Positions 52,993 to 60,897 of a stretch of 64,000 nt of DNA are shown in pieces. This stretch comes from Clostridiales bacterium (lineage in GTDB: Bacteria; Bacillota; Clostridia; Lachnospirales; Lachnospiraceae). The stretch is taken from NCBI GenBank assembly GCA_018365455.1, contig JAGZJZ010000019.1, positions 1 through 64,000 of the forward strand, given 5' to 3'. The number at the start of each line of letters is the position of its first letter. Positions within the stretch are counted from its first letter, which is position 1. The notes beneath the pieces are model-generated. The model was given only the letters and a program-made list of their open reading frames with translations. It did no database searches and had not been told where the DNA came from. Both the position numbers and the translations under genes were made by a program.

Positions 52993-53613
52993 TTAAGCCA
53001 TACATTCAGTTATAGCTTCAAACACTTCTTCTGAAATAATAGGTTCGTGAACATTTCTCACTTTCAATTTCTCTTTACCCTTAGTGTAATATAGATGCCC
53101 CAAATATACAGGATTATTTCTAATCTTACAAATAAGTCTGAGGTATTCCATATCATCGGAAGCAAATGTTCTGTCAACAATTTTTTTACAAACTTCAGCA
53201 CTCAATGGACACGATAAATAATAGCTTATTTCTTCGGAAGTATCCGTTTTTTTCAGCTCCTTATATTGTGTTAAGCGGATGCTTAATTCTGCACTTATGT
53301 ACTTTTCGATTATTTTCCCCGTTATATCTCCACGAACTTTTTCATCCACAAGATATTTTCTCGTCCCTATATATTGCTCTGTTTTCAGCCTATCAGCTAA
53401 AAGCATTGGCGGTTCTTGCATATAACGTAAATATGCATGAAATACCCATCTAACGACTTCTGATTCTATTTTGTCCGGACGTAATTTCCCTCCTTTCACT
53501 ACATACCCATACGGAATGTTGGTTCTGCTATTTTCCATTTTCTGCTTTTTCTTCAAAATTCCACTAACCGCTGAATTTATTTCTTTATCCTTAAAAGTCT
53601 CTTTCATTTCCAT
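52993..53613 (-). CDS. Orphan recombinase-domain protein without resolvase catalytic domain
   Basis: A 206-residue protein. From about residue 33 it follows the Recombinase domain of large serine recombinases: IPYGYVVKGGKLRPDKIESE, VVRWVFHAYL, then the joining IRNNPVYLGHLYY segment and EPIISEEVFEAI. The N-terminal resolvase domain with the serine nucleophile and the zinc ribbon are both lacking. It has an intact start and lies 12 bases after the first recombinase of the triplet, so it is expressed with them. It could be a DNA-binding accessory or directionality factor, or a decayed copy. Confidence 0.72.
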   Translation of the reverse strand: MEMKETFKDKEINSAVSGILKKKQKMENSRTNIPYGYVVKGGKLRPDKIESEVVRWVFHAYLRYMQEPPMLLADRLKTEQYIGTRKYLVDEKVRGDITGKIIEKYISAELSIRLTQYKELKKTDTSEEISYYLSCPLSAEVCKKIVDRTFASDDMEYLRLICKIRNNPVYLGHLYYTKGKEKLKVRNVHEPIISEEVFEAITECMA

Positions 53614-53625
53614 CTTACATCCTCC

Positions 53626-55218
53626 TCAGCAATCAAATGATTCTCCCGATACCTTTATAAATTCATCTGCATAATTCCAAATCACTTCTATGTGTTCATG
53701 ATCATAAAAATAAATCATATCAACTAACTCCTGCACTATCGGATATGTCAATGTCTCTAAATCTGCGTATTGTGCAAATTTTCTTAAAAAACAGTCCTGT
53801 TCTTTTTGCTTCTCTTCCTCAGCCGCAGCAATTTTCTCTTTTAATTTTAACACCTTTTGTTTATATTGACATTCTTTTCTGGATAGTATCTCCTTTTTCT
53901 CCAAAAATGTCTCTGTATGGATTTCGCCTAATACACACAATTCATACATATCCATTTTTTCTTGTTTGCCTGAATCAATTTTTGCTTCGTAATAACCTTT
54001 TTGCTTTCTTAATCTTGGAATATCTAAGGTTTTATTAATCTCTTTTATTTTTCCAAGTGCATCAATTGATAATAATGCTTGCTGTCTGATTAATTGTAAA
54101 ACAAGATTTTCTATATCTTTAGCTAAAATTGAACCTCTATAGCATTTTGTATCAGATATTTTAGTTGGTGTAGTACAGGACATCTTAATACGCTCTGGTC
54201 CCCTATCCCTGACACGCAGCATTCTCTGACAATGACCACATTTAACCTTACTCCGAAAGATGTTTCTTGGCACCTCTAGTTTCTTATGGTATGTATTTAC
54301 TGGCTTTATCATTCCCATGACAATTTTCATCTCGTCCATAGTTACTATTGCTTCGTGCTTATTTGCTACACAAATCCAATCTTCTCTAGGTATCGCTTTT
54401 GGTGATTTTACAGAAACAATCATATTATCTGTTTTATTATTTACTACTGCACCTGTATAAGTAGGATTCGCTAAAATTTTCCTGATCATATTTATGTTCC
54501 ATAACGGTGTGACATTTTTCGATGGCATCTTATATCCTTTTTTGCGGAAATGCTCTATTGGCGTAATGATTTTTTTCTCATTCAGTATTCTGGCAATCTC
54601 GGTATATTTCACACCCTTGATTCTTTCATCAAAAATATAACGAACAATCCACGACACCTCTTTATCCAAGACAAGTGATTTCCTATCATCTTCTTTAAAC
54701 AGATATCCAAATGTCGGCACAGATCCATGATAATTACCTTCTTTCGCTTTTGCCTTTTTTACCTGCTTAATATTGCGCGAACAGATCTGAGGATACAGAC
54801 CGTTTAACAGATTCTTAAACTTTGCTTCTGTATCTTTTCTTGTCATAAGGGTATCATTACTATCATAGAAATCATTGACGGCAATAAATCTAACCTGAAG
54901 AAAAGGAAATACCTTTTCCATATATTCTTGCATGTCAATAGTATCACGCCCTAATCTGGATAAGTCCTTTACAATAATACAGCAGGGGCTGTTCTTCCTG
55001 GCAAAATCCATCATTTCCTTAAAATCAGGACGGTTAAAATTCGTTCCTGTATAGCCATCATCGACAAAAATAAGTATTTCGGAATCTTGAAATTCTTCAT
55101 TCTGCTCCACAAAACATTTAAGAAGCAACCTCTGATTTTGGATACTGTTGCTCTCATCTTCTTTATCAAAGTCATCCTGAGAAAGCCTAAGATACAATAA
55201 GACATATTTATATCGCAT
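53626..55218 (-). CDS. Large serine recombinase, third gene of the triplet
   Basis: A 530-residue recombinase. The resolvase domain (about 1-150) has the nucleophile Ser13 in LLYLRLSQDD, FVDDGYTGTNFNRPDF and VKDLSRLGRD. The Recombinase domain follows with GSVPTFGYLF and ILANPTYTGAVV, then a zinc ribbon starting CGHCQRML and a coiled-coil C-terminus. ATG 55218 follows GGAAGGAGGG and overlaps the previous gene by 11 bases. Relatives such as TnpX and TndX excise and insert elements without further enzymes. Confidence 0.93.
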   Translation of the reverse strand: MRYKYVLLYLRLSQDDFDKEDESNSIQNQRLLLKCFVEQNEEFQDSEILIFVDDGYTGTNFNRPDFKEMMDFARKNSPCCIIVKDLSRLGRDTIDMQEYMEKVFPFLQVRFIAVNDFYDSNDTLMTRKDTEAKFKNLLNGLYPQICSRNIKQVKKAKAKEGNYHGSVPTFGYLFKEDDRKSLVLDKEVSWIVRYIFDERIKGVKYTEIARILNEKKIITPIEHFRKKGYKMPSKNVTPLWNINMIRKILANPTYTGAVVNNKTDNMIVSVKSPKAIPREDWICVANKHEAIVTMDEMKIVMGMIKPVNTYHKKLEVPRNIFRSKVKCGHCQRMLRVRDRGPERIKMSCTTPTKISDTKCYRGSILAKDIENLVLQLIRQQALLSIDALGKIKEINKTLDIPRLRKQKGYYEAKIDSGKQEKMDMYELCVLGEIHTETFLEKKEILSRKECQYKQKVLKLKEKIAAAEEEKQKEQDCFLRKFAQYADLETLTYPIVQELVDMIYFYDHEHIEVIWNYADEFIKVSGESFDC

Positions 55219-56878
55219 ATGAAAGCCCTCCTTCCATATGCATCTCCGATTCTTGAAACATATCTCCGAACCAGAAGCACACTTCAATTTCTGTAGGCGA
55301 TTTTACAATAACTTTTTCTATGAATCTTTCTATAATTCCCCTGTTGATCTCCTTGATATTCTGGTATTTTATAAGCCCTTCTGCCCAATCTAGTTTAGCC
55401 CGCTGCCAGTCCAACAAATTATCACAGTGTTTCTGTATATTAACAAATTCTTTGTATGCTGTGTCCTGTTCTTTAAGATATGACTCTTTTATGTCCAGAT
55501 ACTCTTCCTTATTTAAAATACCCGTGGCATAGTGTTCAAAAAGTGTCTCTAACTTTCCTGAGTATTTTTCATACTTTTCTTTGGCCTTACATATCTTTTG
55601 TATTGTTTCATTTTTTAATTTCAGATAGAAATCCATGCCATATTGTTTATGATAATTGACAGCCAAACTAATCTGATAGCGCAATGCCGTTTCCAGTGCA
55701 TCAACAACATATTTTTCATTCACATACCCAAGTCTGCAGATTCCATAAGAAATATTACCTGATGGGCAGAAATAATAGTAACTGCCTTTCGTTTTTCCCC
55801 TACCTCGTTGAATTTTCCTTCCGCAGTTACCACAGTATATACGTCCAAGAAGAAATCCGTTTGCTGCTGGTTCTGCATCTAAATTAGCTGCCCAACATTC
55901 AACTTCATCTTTCCAGCGGTCCTTTCTAATTTCTTGTGCTTTATCAAAAATTGCACGTTCTATCAATGGTTCCCATACATTTTCCTTGATTTGCCAGCTA
56001 TCTCTTGGTACCAGATGTATCGGTATATTCTCACTAAGCATCTGCTTTGTCTTACCACCAACCGAAGCTCCGATGTATACAGGGTTTTGTAAAATATTAT
56101 TAATACGGTCATGTCCCCATAATATTTTTTTGCTTCGCTTGATTTTTCCATATTCACGCAGTTCAAAGCTTTCTTGAGGTGTCAAAGTCCCCATAGAATT
56201 TAATTCCTTTGCGATATCATTTCCTGACATATCCTCAAATACATACCAATAGAATATCTGTTGAATAATCCCCTTTTCGCTTTCTACCGGAACCAGATGT
56301 TTGCTGGATTTATCTGAACGTCTATAGCCATATGGAGGTCTGCTACCCCAAAATTCCCCTTTATCCCTTGAGATTTTATGGGCCTGTATCAGCTTTACAG
56401 ATATCTCGCGTGCATAATAATCGTTCATGAAATGCTTTAGTATATTGTTAACCCGATCATTCACACATGCCGGGTTGTCACTGTCATAATCATTAAGTAC
56501 AGAAACAAAACGTACACCCAATTTAGGAAATATTGTATCAATCAGATCCACTGCATCAATAGCATCCCTGCCAAATCTGGAAAAATCTTTTACCACAATA
56601 CAGTCAACTTTGCCCACCCGTACTTCTACCATAAGCTGTTCAAATTCCGGTCTATCAAATGTTGTTCCGGTAATACCATTATCTGAGTAAACCTTCATGA
56701 CCAGCATTTCAGGATGCTTTTTTACAAAATCACAACATATCTGTTTTTGTATGCTTATGGAATCCATACGTCCGTGACCACCATCTTTTTCCGACAGCCT
56801 CACATATATATACGTTTTGTAATACTTTATATCCGGAGTTGATTCTGCTTTTTTCTTTCTTTTGCTTACTCTAGGCAC
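55208..56878 (-). CDS. Large serine recombinase, second gene of the triplet
   Basis: A 556-residue recombinase with Ser nucleophile in YIYVRLSEKDGG, SDNGITGTTFDRPEF, VVKDFSRFGRDAID and NDYDSDNP, all typical of the TnpX/TndX group. The Recombinase domain has GSRPPYGYRRSD and ILQNPVYIGASV. The zinc ribbon is CGNCGRK with the second pair in YFCPSGNISYGIC. GTG 56878 follows GGGAGG and overlaps the first recombinase gene by 8 bases. Tight coupling implies that all three proteins are made together in fixed proportion. Confidence 0.94.
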   Translation of the reverse strand: MPRVSKRKKKAESTPDIKYYKTYIYVRLSEKDGGHGRMDSISIQKQICCDFVKKHPEMLVMKVYSDNGITGTTFDRPEFEQLMVEVRVGKVDCIVVKDFSRFGRDAIDAVDLIDTIFPKLGVRFVSVLNDYDSDNPACVNDRVNNILKHFMNDYYAREISVKLIQAHKISRDKGEFWGSRPPYGYRRSDKSSKHLVPVESEKGIIQQIFYWYVFEDMSGNDIAKELNSMGTLTPQESFELREYGKIKRSKKILWGHDRINNILQNPVYIGASVGGKTKQMLSENIPIHLVPRDSWQIKENVWEPLIERAIFDKAQEIRKDRWKDEVECWAANLDAEPAANGFLLGRIYCGNCGRKIQRGRGKTKGSYYYFCPSGNISYGICRLGYVNEKYVVDALETALRYQISLAVNYHKQYGMDFYLKLKNETIQKICKAKEKYEKYSGKLETLFEHYATGILNKEEYLDIKESYLKEQDTAYKEFVNIQKHCDNLLDWQRAKLDWAEGLIKYQNIKEINRGIIERFIEKVIVKSPTEIEVCFWFGDMFQESEMHMEGGLSYAI

Positions 56879-58538
56879 TGACAACACCTCCCTCACGATT
56901 AAGGAAAGAGTCCAGTGCAGGATTATTTTCGATTTTGTTCATTGTATATAATAACGTTTGTATGCGCTCGAACTCATCTGAAAACCAGAAATCTATAGTC
57001 ACACACTTTTCAGAATGGATACATATTCTTTTAACAAGCATAACAATCATGATCCGGTCAATTTCCTTTGTATCTTTATACATTAGGAAATATTTCATCC
57101 ACTTTTGCTGTTCCTTCAGAGTGACCGCCATATTGGAAATCTCTGTCCGCTGCTTTTGTATCGTATCTTCCAGCTTTTCCAGCATACCGTCATATTTCTT
57201 TTTATAAGTTTGAAATTCTTCTTCATCCAAAATACCTTCACAGAAACTATTATACAGATTCCTTTTAATCTGTAGGATTCTTTCACATTCCTGTTCCAAC
57301 GCATTTAGTTGTTGATCTGCCTCATACATTTTTCTTTCAGGCAACGGAGTATTCTTTACATATTCAAGAACTTCATCCAGTTCTGTTATCATAGATATGT
57401 AATACAAAACACTTTCCTTTATGATAGCTATCAGTTTTTGTTCACTGAAACTGTGTGGTTTGCACTCCCTTTCATACAGCGATGTCGAACATACATAATA
57501 ATAATTTGCTCCATTTGGACTTTTTCTCACCATGCTCTGGTGACAATCAGCACATTCAACTAAACCGCTTAAAATAGCAAGACCTGCGGCTGATTTTCGG
57601 GTATCTCTCCCCATAAGATTCTGTACGACTTCATAAACATGTCTATCTATCACTGCATCGAAAGCATCCTCATATCTTATCCAGTCATTCTCACTTTTCC
57701 GTATGACTTTTTTAACTTTATGGTTTGGTGTTGTTGTCTTTCCCTGAATCAACACTCCAGTAAACCGTTCATCCATCAGTATGCGGCGTATCATAGTTGC
57801 TGCCCATTTATTTTCACCTGTCACCCGGAAACCTGTGCTAAGTTTCTGTTTCAGATATATCCGCTTGTAAGCAAGAGGGGGAAGGATACCGCGTATATTA
57901 AGAATATCAGCAATATCTTTCAGGCTATGCCCCTTTAACTTCAGATAAAAAATATCATAGACAACCGATCCAGCGACCGGATCAATCATCAGCTTATGAC
58001 GGTCCTCTGGTGATTTCAAAAAACCATAAGTTGCAAATGGAGCCACACACTGTCCGTGAACCATTTTGGCATATAAATTAGACCTCACACTTCGGGAAGT
58101 CTCCGCAGGATAAATATCATTGATTAAACTTTTAAGTCTAAGGGATAAAAAATCATGGTTAGGTTCAATACTGTCGTAGTTATCATTGATCAGTATCAGG
58201 CGCACACCCATCTTGGGCAGAACACGCTCCACATACTGAAGGACCCCAGAAAAATCCCTGCCAAATCTGGATAGGTCTTTTACAATAATACAATCTGCCT
58301 CTCCATTTTCAATCAGTTTCATCATCTCTTGAAATCCTGGTCTGTTAAAATTGGTACCCGAAAATCCGTCATCCACGCATTCCTTTACCACAACAAACTC
58401 AGGTTTTCCGTCCACGTAACTTCTTGCCAGTATTCTTTGGTTAGATATGCTGTCACTTTCACGATTATCACCATCATCTGATGACAGACGCAAATATATA
58501 ACAACACGATAGATTTTTTCGATTAATTGTTTTTTCAT
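56871..58538 (-). CDS. Large serine recombinase, first gene of the triplet
   Basis: A 555-residue recombinase. Nucleophile Ser is in VVIYLRLSSDDG; VDDGFSGTNFNRPGF and VKDLSRFGRDFSGV follow. The Recombinase domain contains PFATYGFLKSPEDRHK and ILMDERFTGVLI. The zinc ribbon has CADCHQSMV and a later Cys pair; a coiled coil spans about 370-480. I start at ATG 58538, nine bases after GGAG; ATG 58544 is possible. It opens the three-gene recombinase operon. Confidence 0.93.
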   Translation of the reverse strand: MKKQLIEKIYRVVIYLRLSSDDGDNRESDSISNQRILARSYVDGKPEFVVVKECVDDGFSGTNFNRPGFQEMMKLIENGEADCIIVKDLSRFGRDFSGVLQYVERVLPKMGVRLILINDNYDSIEPNHDFLSLRLKSLINDIYPAETSRSVRSNLYAKMVHGQCVAPFATYGFLKSPEDRHKLMIDPVAGSVVYDIFYLKLKGHSLKDIADILNIRGILPPLAYKRIYLKQKLSTGFRVTGENKWAATMIRRILMDERFTGVLIQGKTTTPNHKVKKVIRKSENDWIRYEDAFDAVIDRHVYEVVQNLMGRDTRKSAAGLAILSGLVECADCHQSMVRKSPNGANYYYVCSTSLYERECKPHSFSEQKLIAIIKESVLYYISMITELDEVLEYVKNTPLPERKMYEADQQLNALEQECERILQIKRNLYNSFCEGILDEEEFQTYKKKYDGMLEKLEDTIQKQRTEISNMAVTLKEQQKWMKYFLMYKDTKEIDRIMIVMLVKRICIHSEKCVTIDFWFSDEFERIQTLLYTMNKIENNPALDSFLNREGGVVSA

Positions 58539-58688
58539 AGCCATTAACTCCAATCATTAAATTAGTCAGCAACTAATCTGATGATTGGCAATCCTGGCTG
58601 CCTTGTCTCTTCTGCCATCATCTTACCATAGATTTTTTTACCTGTCTACCCGCAATCCGCCGACAAAATTGCTGCCTTCTCTTATGTA

Positions 58689-58943
58689 TTACTCTTTCAT
58701 TTGCACGAGACTTTCTAATGCTTCTTCTATAGTACGACTGGTAGAGGCAAACCCAATTTTTATCAGGACCTTTCCACTCTTGATAAAATAAGGGTTCCTT
58801 CCAGATTCCAACACGCTCAGAATTTTCTCTTTCTTTGGCTTTGTAACGTCAATATCCAGATCTTTGAGATCGGGAACTTCTTCTGGGTTTATATCATCAA
58901 AAGACATGTTTCTCATATGTAGGAGTTCTTCCCTCGTTAACAT
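58689..58943 (-). CDS. DUF6870-like small element protein
   Basis: An 84-residue protein: an N-terminal helix (LTREELLHMRNM), an acidic DDINPEEVPDL stretch, then a compact domain with ILSVLESGRNPYFIKSGKVLIKIGF. This pattern is familiar from genes preceding serine recombinases on Firmicute elements. It starts 3 bases after the previous gene's stop with AGGGA upstream. Its position suggests a regulator or accessory factor of the recombinases, unproven. Confidence 0.7.
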   Translation of the reverse strand: MLTREELLHMRNMSFDDINPEEVPDLKDLDIDVTKPKKEKILSVLESGRNPYFIKSGKVLIKIGFASTSRTIEEALESLVQMKE

Positions 58944-58946
58944 ATG

Positions 58947-59504
58947 CTATTTATCCCTTTCACTTATCTCCCACTGACTTACAAATTCTGTCAACATCTT
59001 CTGAAACGCCTGTTCCTGCTTTTTACTTTCCTCAACATATACGTTGAAAATTGCTTTGTCCAAATTTCCAAAACCGACCAGATCAACCTTAACCTCATAA
59101 TCATAAAGTTTATCCAGAAACCAGAATGTCTCTTTTGGACTGCGAAATAATCCACTCACAGACGTTAAAACAACAACATCTACAATTCCCTTTTCTGCTA
59201 ATTCCAGAATTTTAATCACGGCCACATCTTCCATAATATTTTTATTTTCAATGGATTCTACTGTTGCATACAGTTGATACTCCTGCAGATCACAATATTG
59301 GCTGCCTTTTTCCCTTTCGTAATCTAAAAATCTTTCAGCGTTTCTGCAAGAAGAGAATCTGGTATAAACAACAGCATGTATTGATTCCCTTCTTACCTGA
59401 CATAATGAGCATTCCATATCTTTCCTCAAGTCAGCAAAAAACAATTCGTTCTGCTGTGCTGCTATTTTTTCATCTGTAAGAAAACTTAACAATAAATTCT
59501 CCAT
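58947..59504 (-). CDS. Degenerate resolvase-fold protein
   Basis: A 185-residue protein; ATG 59504 follows AAGGAGG by 9 bases. From about residue 41 it looks like a serine-resolvase catalytic domain: HAVVYTRFSSCRNAERFLDY with a Ser in the nucleophile region, a middle helix, then VDVVVLTSVSGLFRSPKETF where active enzymes have LDRLGRN. At that place the key arginines are partly replaced (SVSGLFR). There is no Recombinase or zinc domain. It may bind the large recombinases as an inactive partner, or be a decayed enzyme. Expressed upstream of the DUF6870-like gene. Confidence 0.65.
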   Translation of the reverse strand: MENLLLSFLTDEKIAAQQNELFFADLRKDMECSLCQVRRESIHAVVYTRFSSCRNAERFLDYEREKGSQYCDLQEYQLYATVESIENKNIMEDVAVIKILELAEKGIVDVVVLTSVSGLFRSPKETFWFLDKLYDYEVKVDLVGFGNLDKAIFNVYVEESKKQEQAFQKMLTEFVSQWEISERDK

Positions 59505-59595
59505 GTGTATTGCCTCCTTCATAAATTCCCGGCTTCATTCCAGGGATAGACAGAGAAAACTTCTCTTCTTCTCTGCCTATCACTAAAATGAACTG

Positions 59596-59733
59596 TTAAA
59601 ACACCAGAAAGAAGCTGGCTATAAGTAACAATGGGACCAGTAGCACAAATACAAAATCAATTATAAATATTGCCATCATTAAATAATCCAATATTTTTAT
59701 TTCTGTTGCCTTATCCTTTCTACATAATTTCAC
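59596..59733 (-). CDS. Possible 45-residue membrane peptide
   Basis: A short frame from GTG 59733 encodes a charged start (KLCRKDKATEIK) then a strongly hydrophobic helix (MMAIFIIDFVFVLLVPLLLI) and ends at 59596. No good ribosome-binding site is visible, and the start is uncertain. It could be a small membrane protein of the element. Confidence 0.35.
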   Translation of the reverse strand: MKLCRKDKATEIKILDYLMMAIFIIDFVFVLLVPLLLIASFFLVF

Positions 59734-59736
59734 ACA

Positions 59737-59767
59737 CTATGCCGGCGCAGTAAAATGTCCGGCATAG
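59737..59767. other. Perfect hairpin, CTATGCCGG/CCGGCATAG
   Basis: Nine-base arms with a 13-base loop, followed on the plus strand by ATTTTAATT. It overlaps the upstream side of the small membrane ORF and could act as a terminator or a protein-binding site. Confidence 0.5.
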
Positions 59768-59779
59768 ATTTTAATTATC

Positions 59780-59880
59780 TCACCCCGGTGTGACGGGAGT
59801 ATGTAGGACTGGCCTGGCGGCCACCTGACACCCTGCAGCACCCTATCTCGCTGCAGCATGCCCCAGACGCTACCCTGGTT
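59780..59880. other. GC-rich palindromic segment inside the element
   Basis: This stretch is far richer in G+C than its surroundings. It contains TGGCC-TGGC-GGCCA and CTGCAGC (59833-59839) with GCTGCAG (59850-59856). No gene is convincing here. Its composition and inverted repeats fit a transfer origin or other cis site, which is only a suggestion. Confidence 0.35.
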
Positions 59881-60182
59881 GCTGTGTTTTCGTCAGCAAA
59901 GGTATCATTATCATCCAGTATTTCAGATTATCTGCCACCGATAATCCAGCCAGGGTGCCGCTCACACTTTTCCTTCTTCTATTACGATTCCTTGTTTGAT
60001 CTGCAATAAATAAAATATATGAATTGCAGACAAATGTATCTTCGCGCAGCTCATTTCCCCTCATCACTCATAAGTGAGTGTTCCAAATGTTTTGTATCCT
60101 CCAAGATATTTTTAATGTCAAATATGACATATTATATTCAAAAAAATATCACCATACCGATATTTAATTTTCAAAGTTCTCT

Positions 60183-60253
60183 GGCTGATTGTCAGCCTAC
60201 CAAAACACACTATAATTCAATAATGTATTTTGGTAGACTAATAATGGTCTACC
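60183..60253 (-). promoter_or_regulatory. Mutually exclusive hairpins downstream of the XRE gene
   Basis: On the minus strand GGTAGAC (60253-60247) can pair with GTCTACC (60238-60232). The latter's CTACC also begins CTACCAAAA (60236-60228), which pairs with TTTTGGTAG (60205-60197). A third stem, GGCTGA-CAA-TCAGCC, follows at once (60197-60183). Only one of the first two stems can form, an arrangement typical of attenuators. Confidence 0.5.
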
Positions 60254-60255
60254 TC

Positions 60256-60585
60256 TCAACTTATTAATTGAAAATTCTTTGACATACATTCTAAGATATT
60301 TGTCAAATATACAACCTGTTCATCTGTACTATTCCAAATTATACTCTCAATTTTTTTAATACATTTACCTTTTAATGTATCATCTTGGTTCTCGATTACT
60401 ATATTAGCACCTAACTCTACCATTATTTTCTGATATGTATTAATACCTGGCTTTCTTGAACCAGCTTCTATTTTGTTCATATGAGATTCACTTATTCCTA
60501 CTTTTTCTGCCAGCTCAGCTCTGGTTACTTTTCTCATTTTTCTTAAGTTTCTAATATCATCTCCTAAATTGGTATTTTCGTTCAT
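60256..60585 (-). CDS. XRE-family helix-turn-helix regulator
   Basis: A 109-residue repressor-like protein. The HTH_3 domain (about 8-65) has IRNLRKMRKVTRAELAEKVG, ISESHMNKIEAGSRKPGINTYQKI and a following helix. The C-terminal part (about 66-109) is helical and unassigned. ATG 60585 follows AGGAGG. It lies at the border of the recombinase and cargo sections, so it could control either element excision or the cargo operon. Confidence 0.88.
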   Translation of the reverse strand: MNENTNLGDDIRNLRKMRKVTRAELAEKVGISESHMNKIEAGSRKPGINTYQKIMVELGANIVIENQDDTLKGKCIKKIESIIWNSTDEQVVYLTNILECMSKNFQLIS

Positions 60586-60825
60586 CTTATCTACCTCCTG
60601 TAAACTGTGTTTATTATAATTGCAAGAAAAAAAATATGGAAGTGACTCACTGTGTCATTTTTTTAGGATATTTCCATTTCAGCTTTTTCAACATATTTCT
60701 ACAATATTTAATAAATCTTTATGACACCCCTCTTTCTAATCAGCTATTTTTTACCAAATTTTTATTTTACTGTCAATAATTATTTAACCATTTTTTTGAT
60801 AAATAAAATTTATTATTACATACTA

Positions 60826-60854
60826 AAAAGAGTTGTCACAAAGACAACTCTTTT
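60826..60854. terminator. Terminator of the maturase/exporter operon
   Basis: AAAAGAGTTGTC-ACAAA-GACAACTCTTTT is a perfect 12-bp stem that can act in both directions. It lies 44 bases after the ABC exporter stop on the minus strand. The 60586-60825 gap otherwise contains AT-rich sequence without a gene. Confidence 0.9.
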
Positions 60855-60897
60855 AGAAAAATGAATATTTTTAAAATTGTTTTAAATAAATTAAATG

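Noticed and set aside
59870..60067. A 65-codon minus-strand ORF beside the GC-rich element segment
   Set aside because: It has no convincing start site and no recognisable domain, and its 3' end lies in the palindromic DNA.
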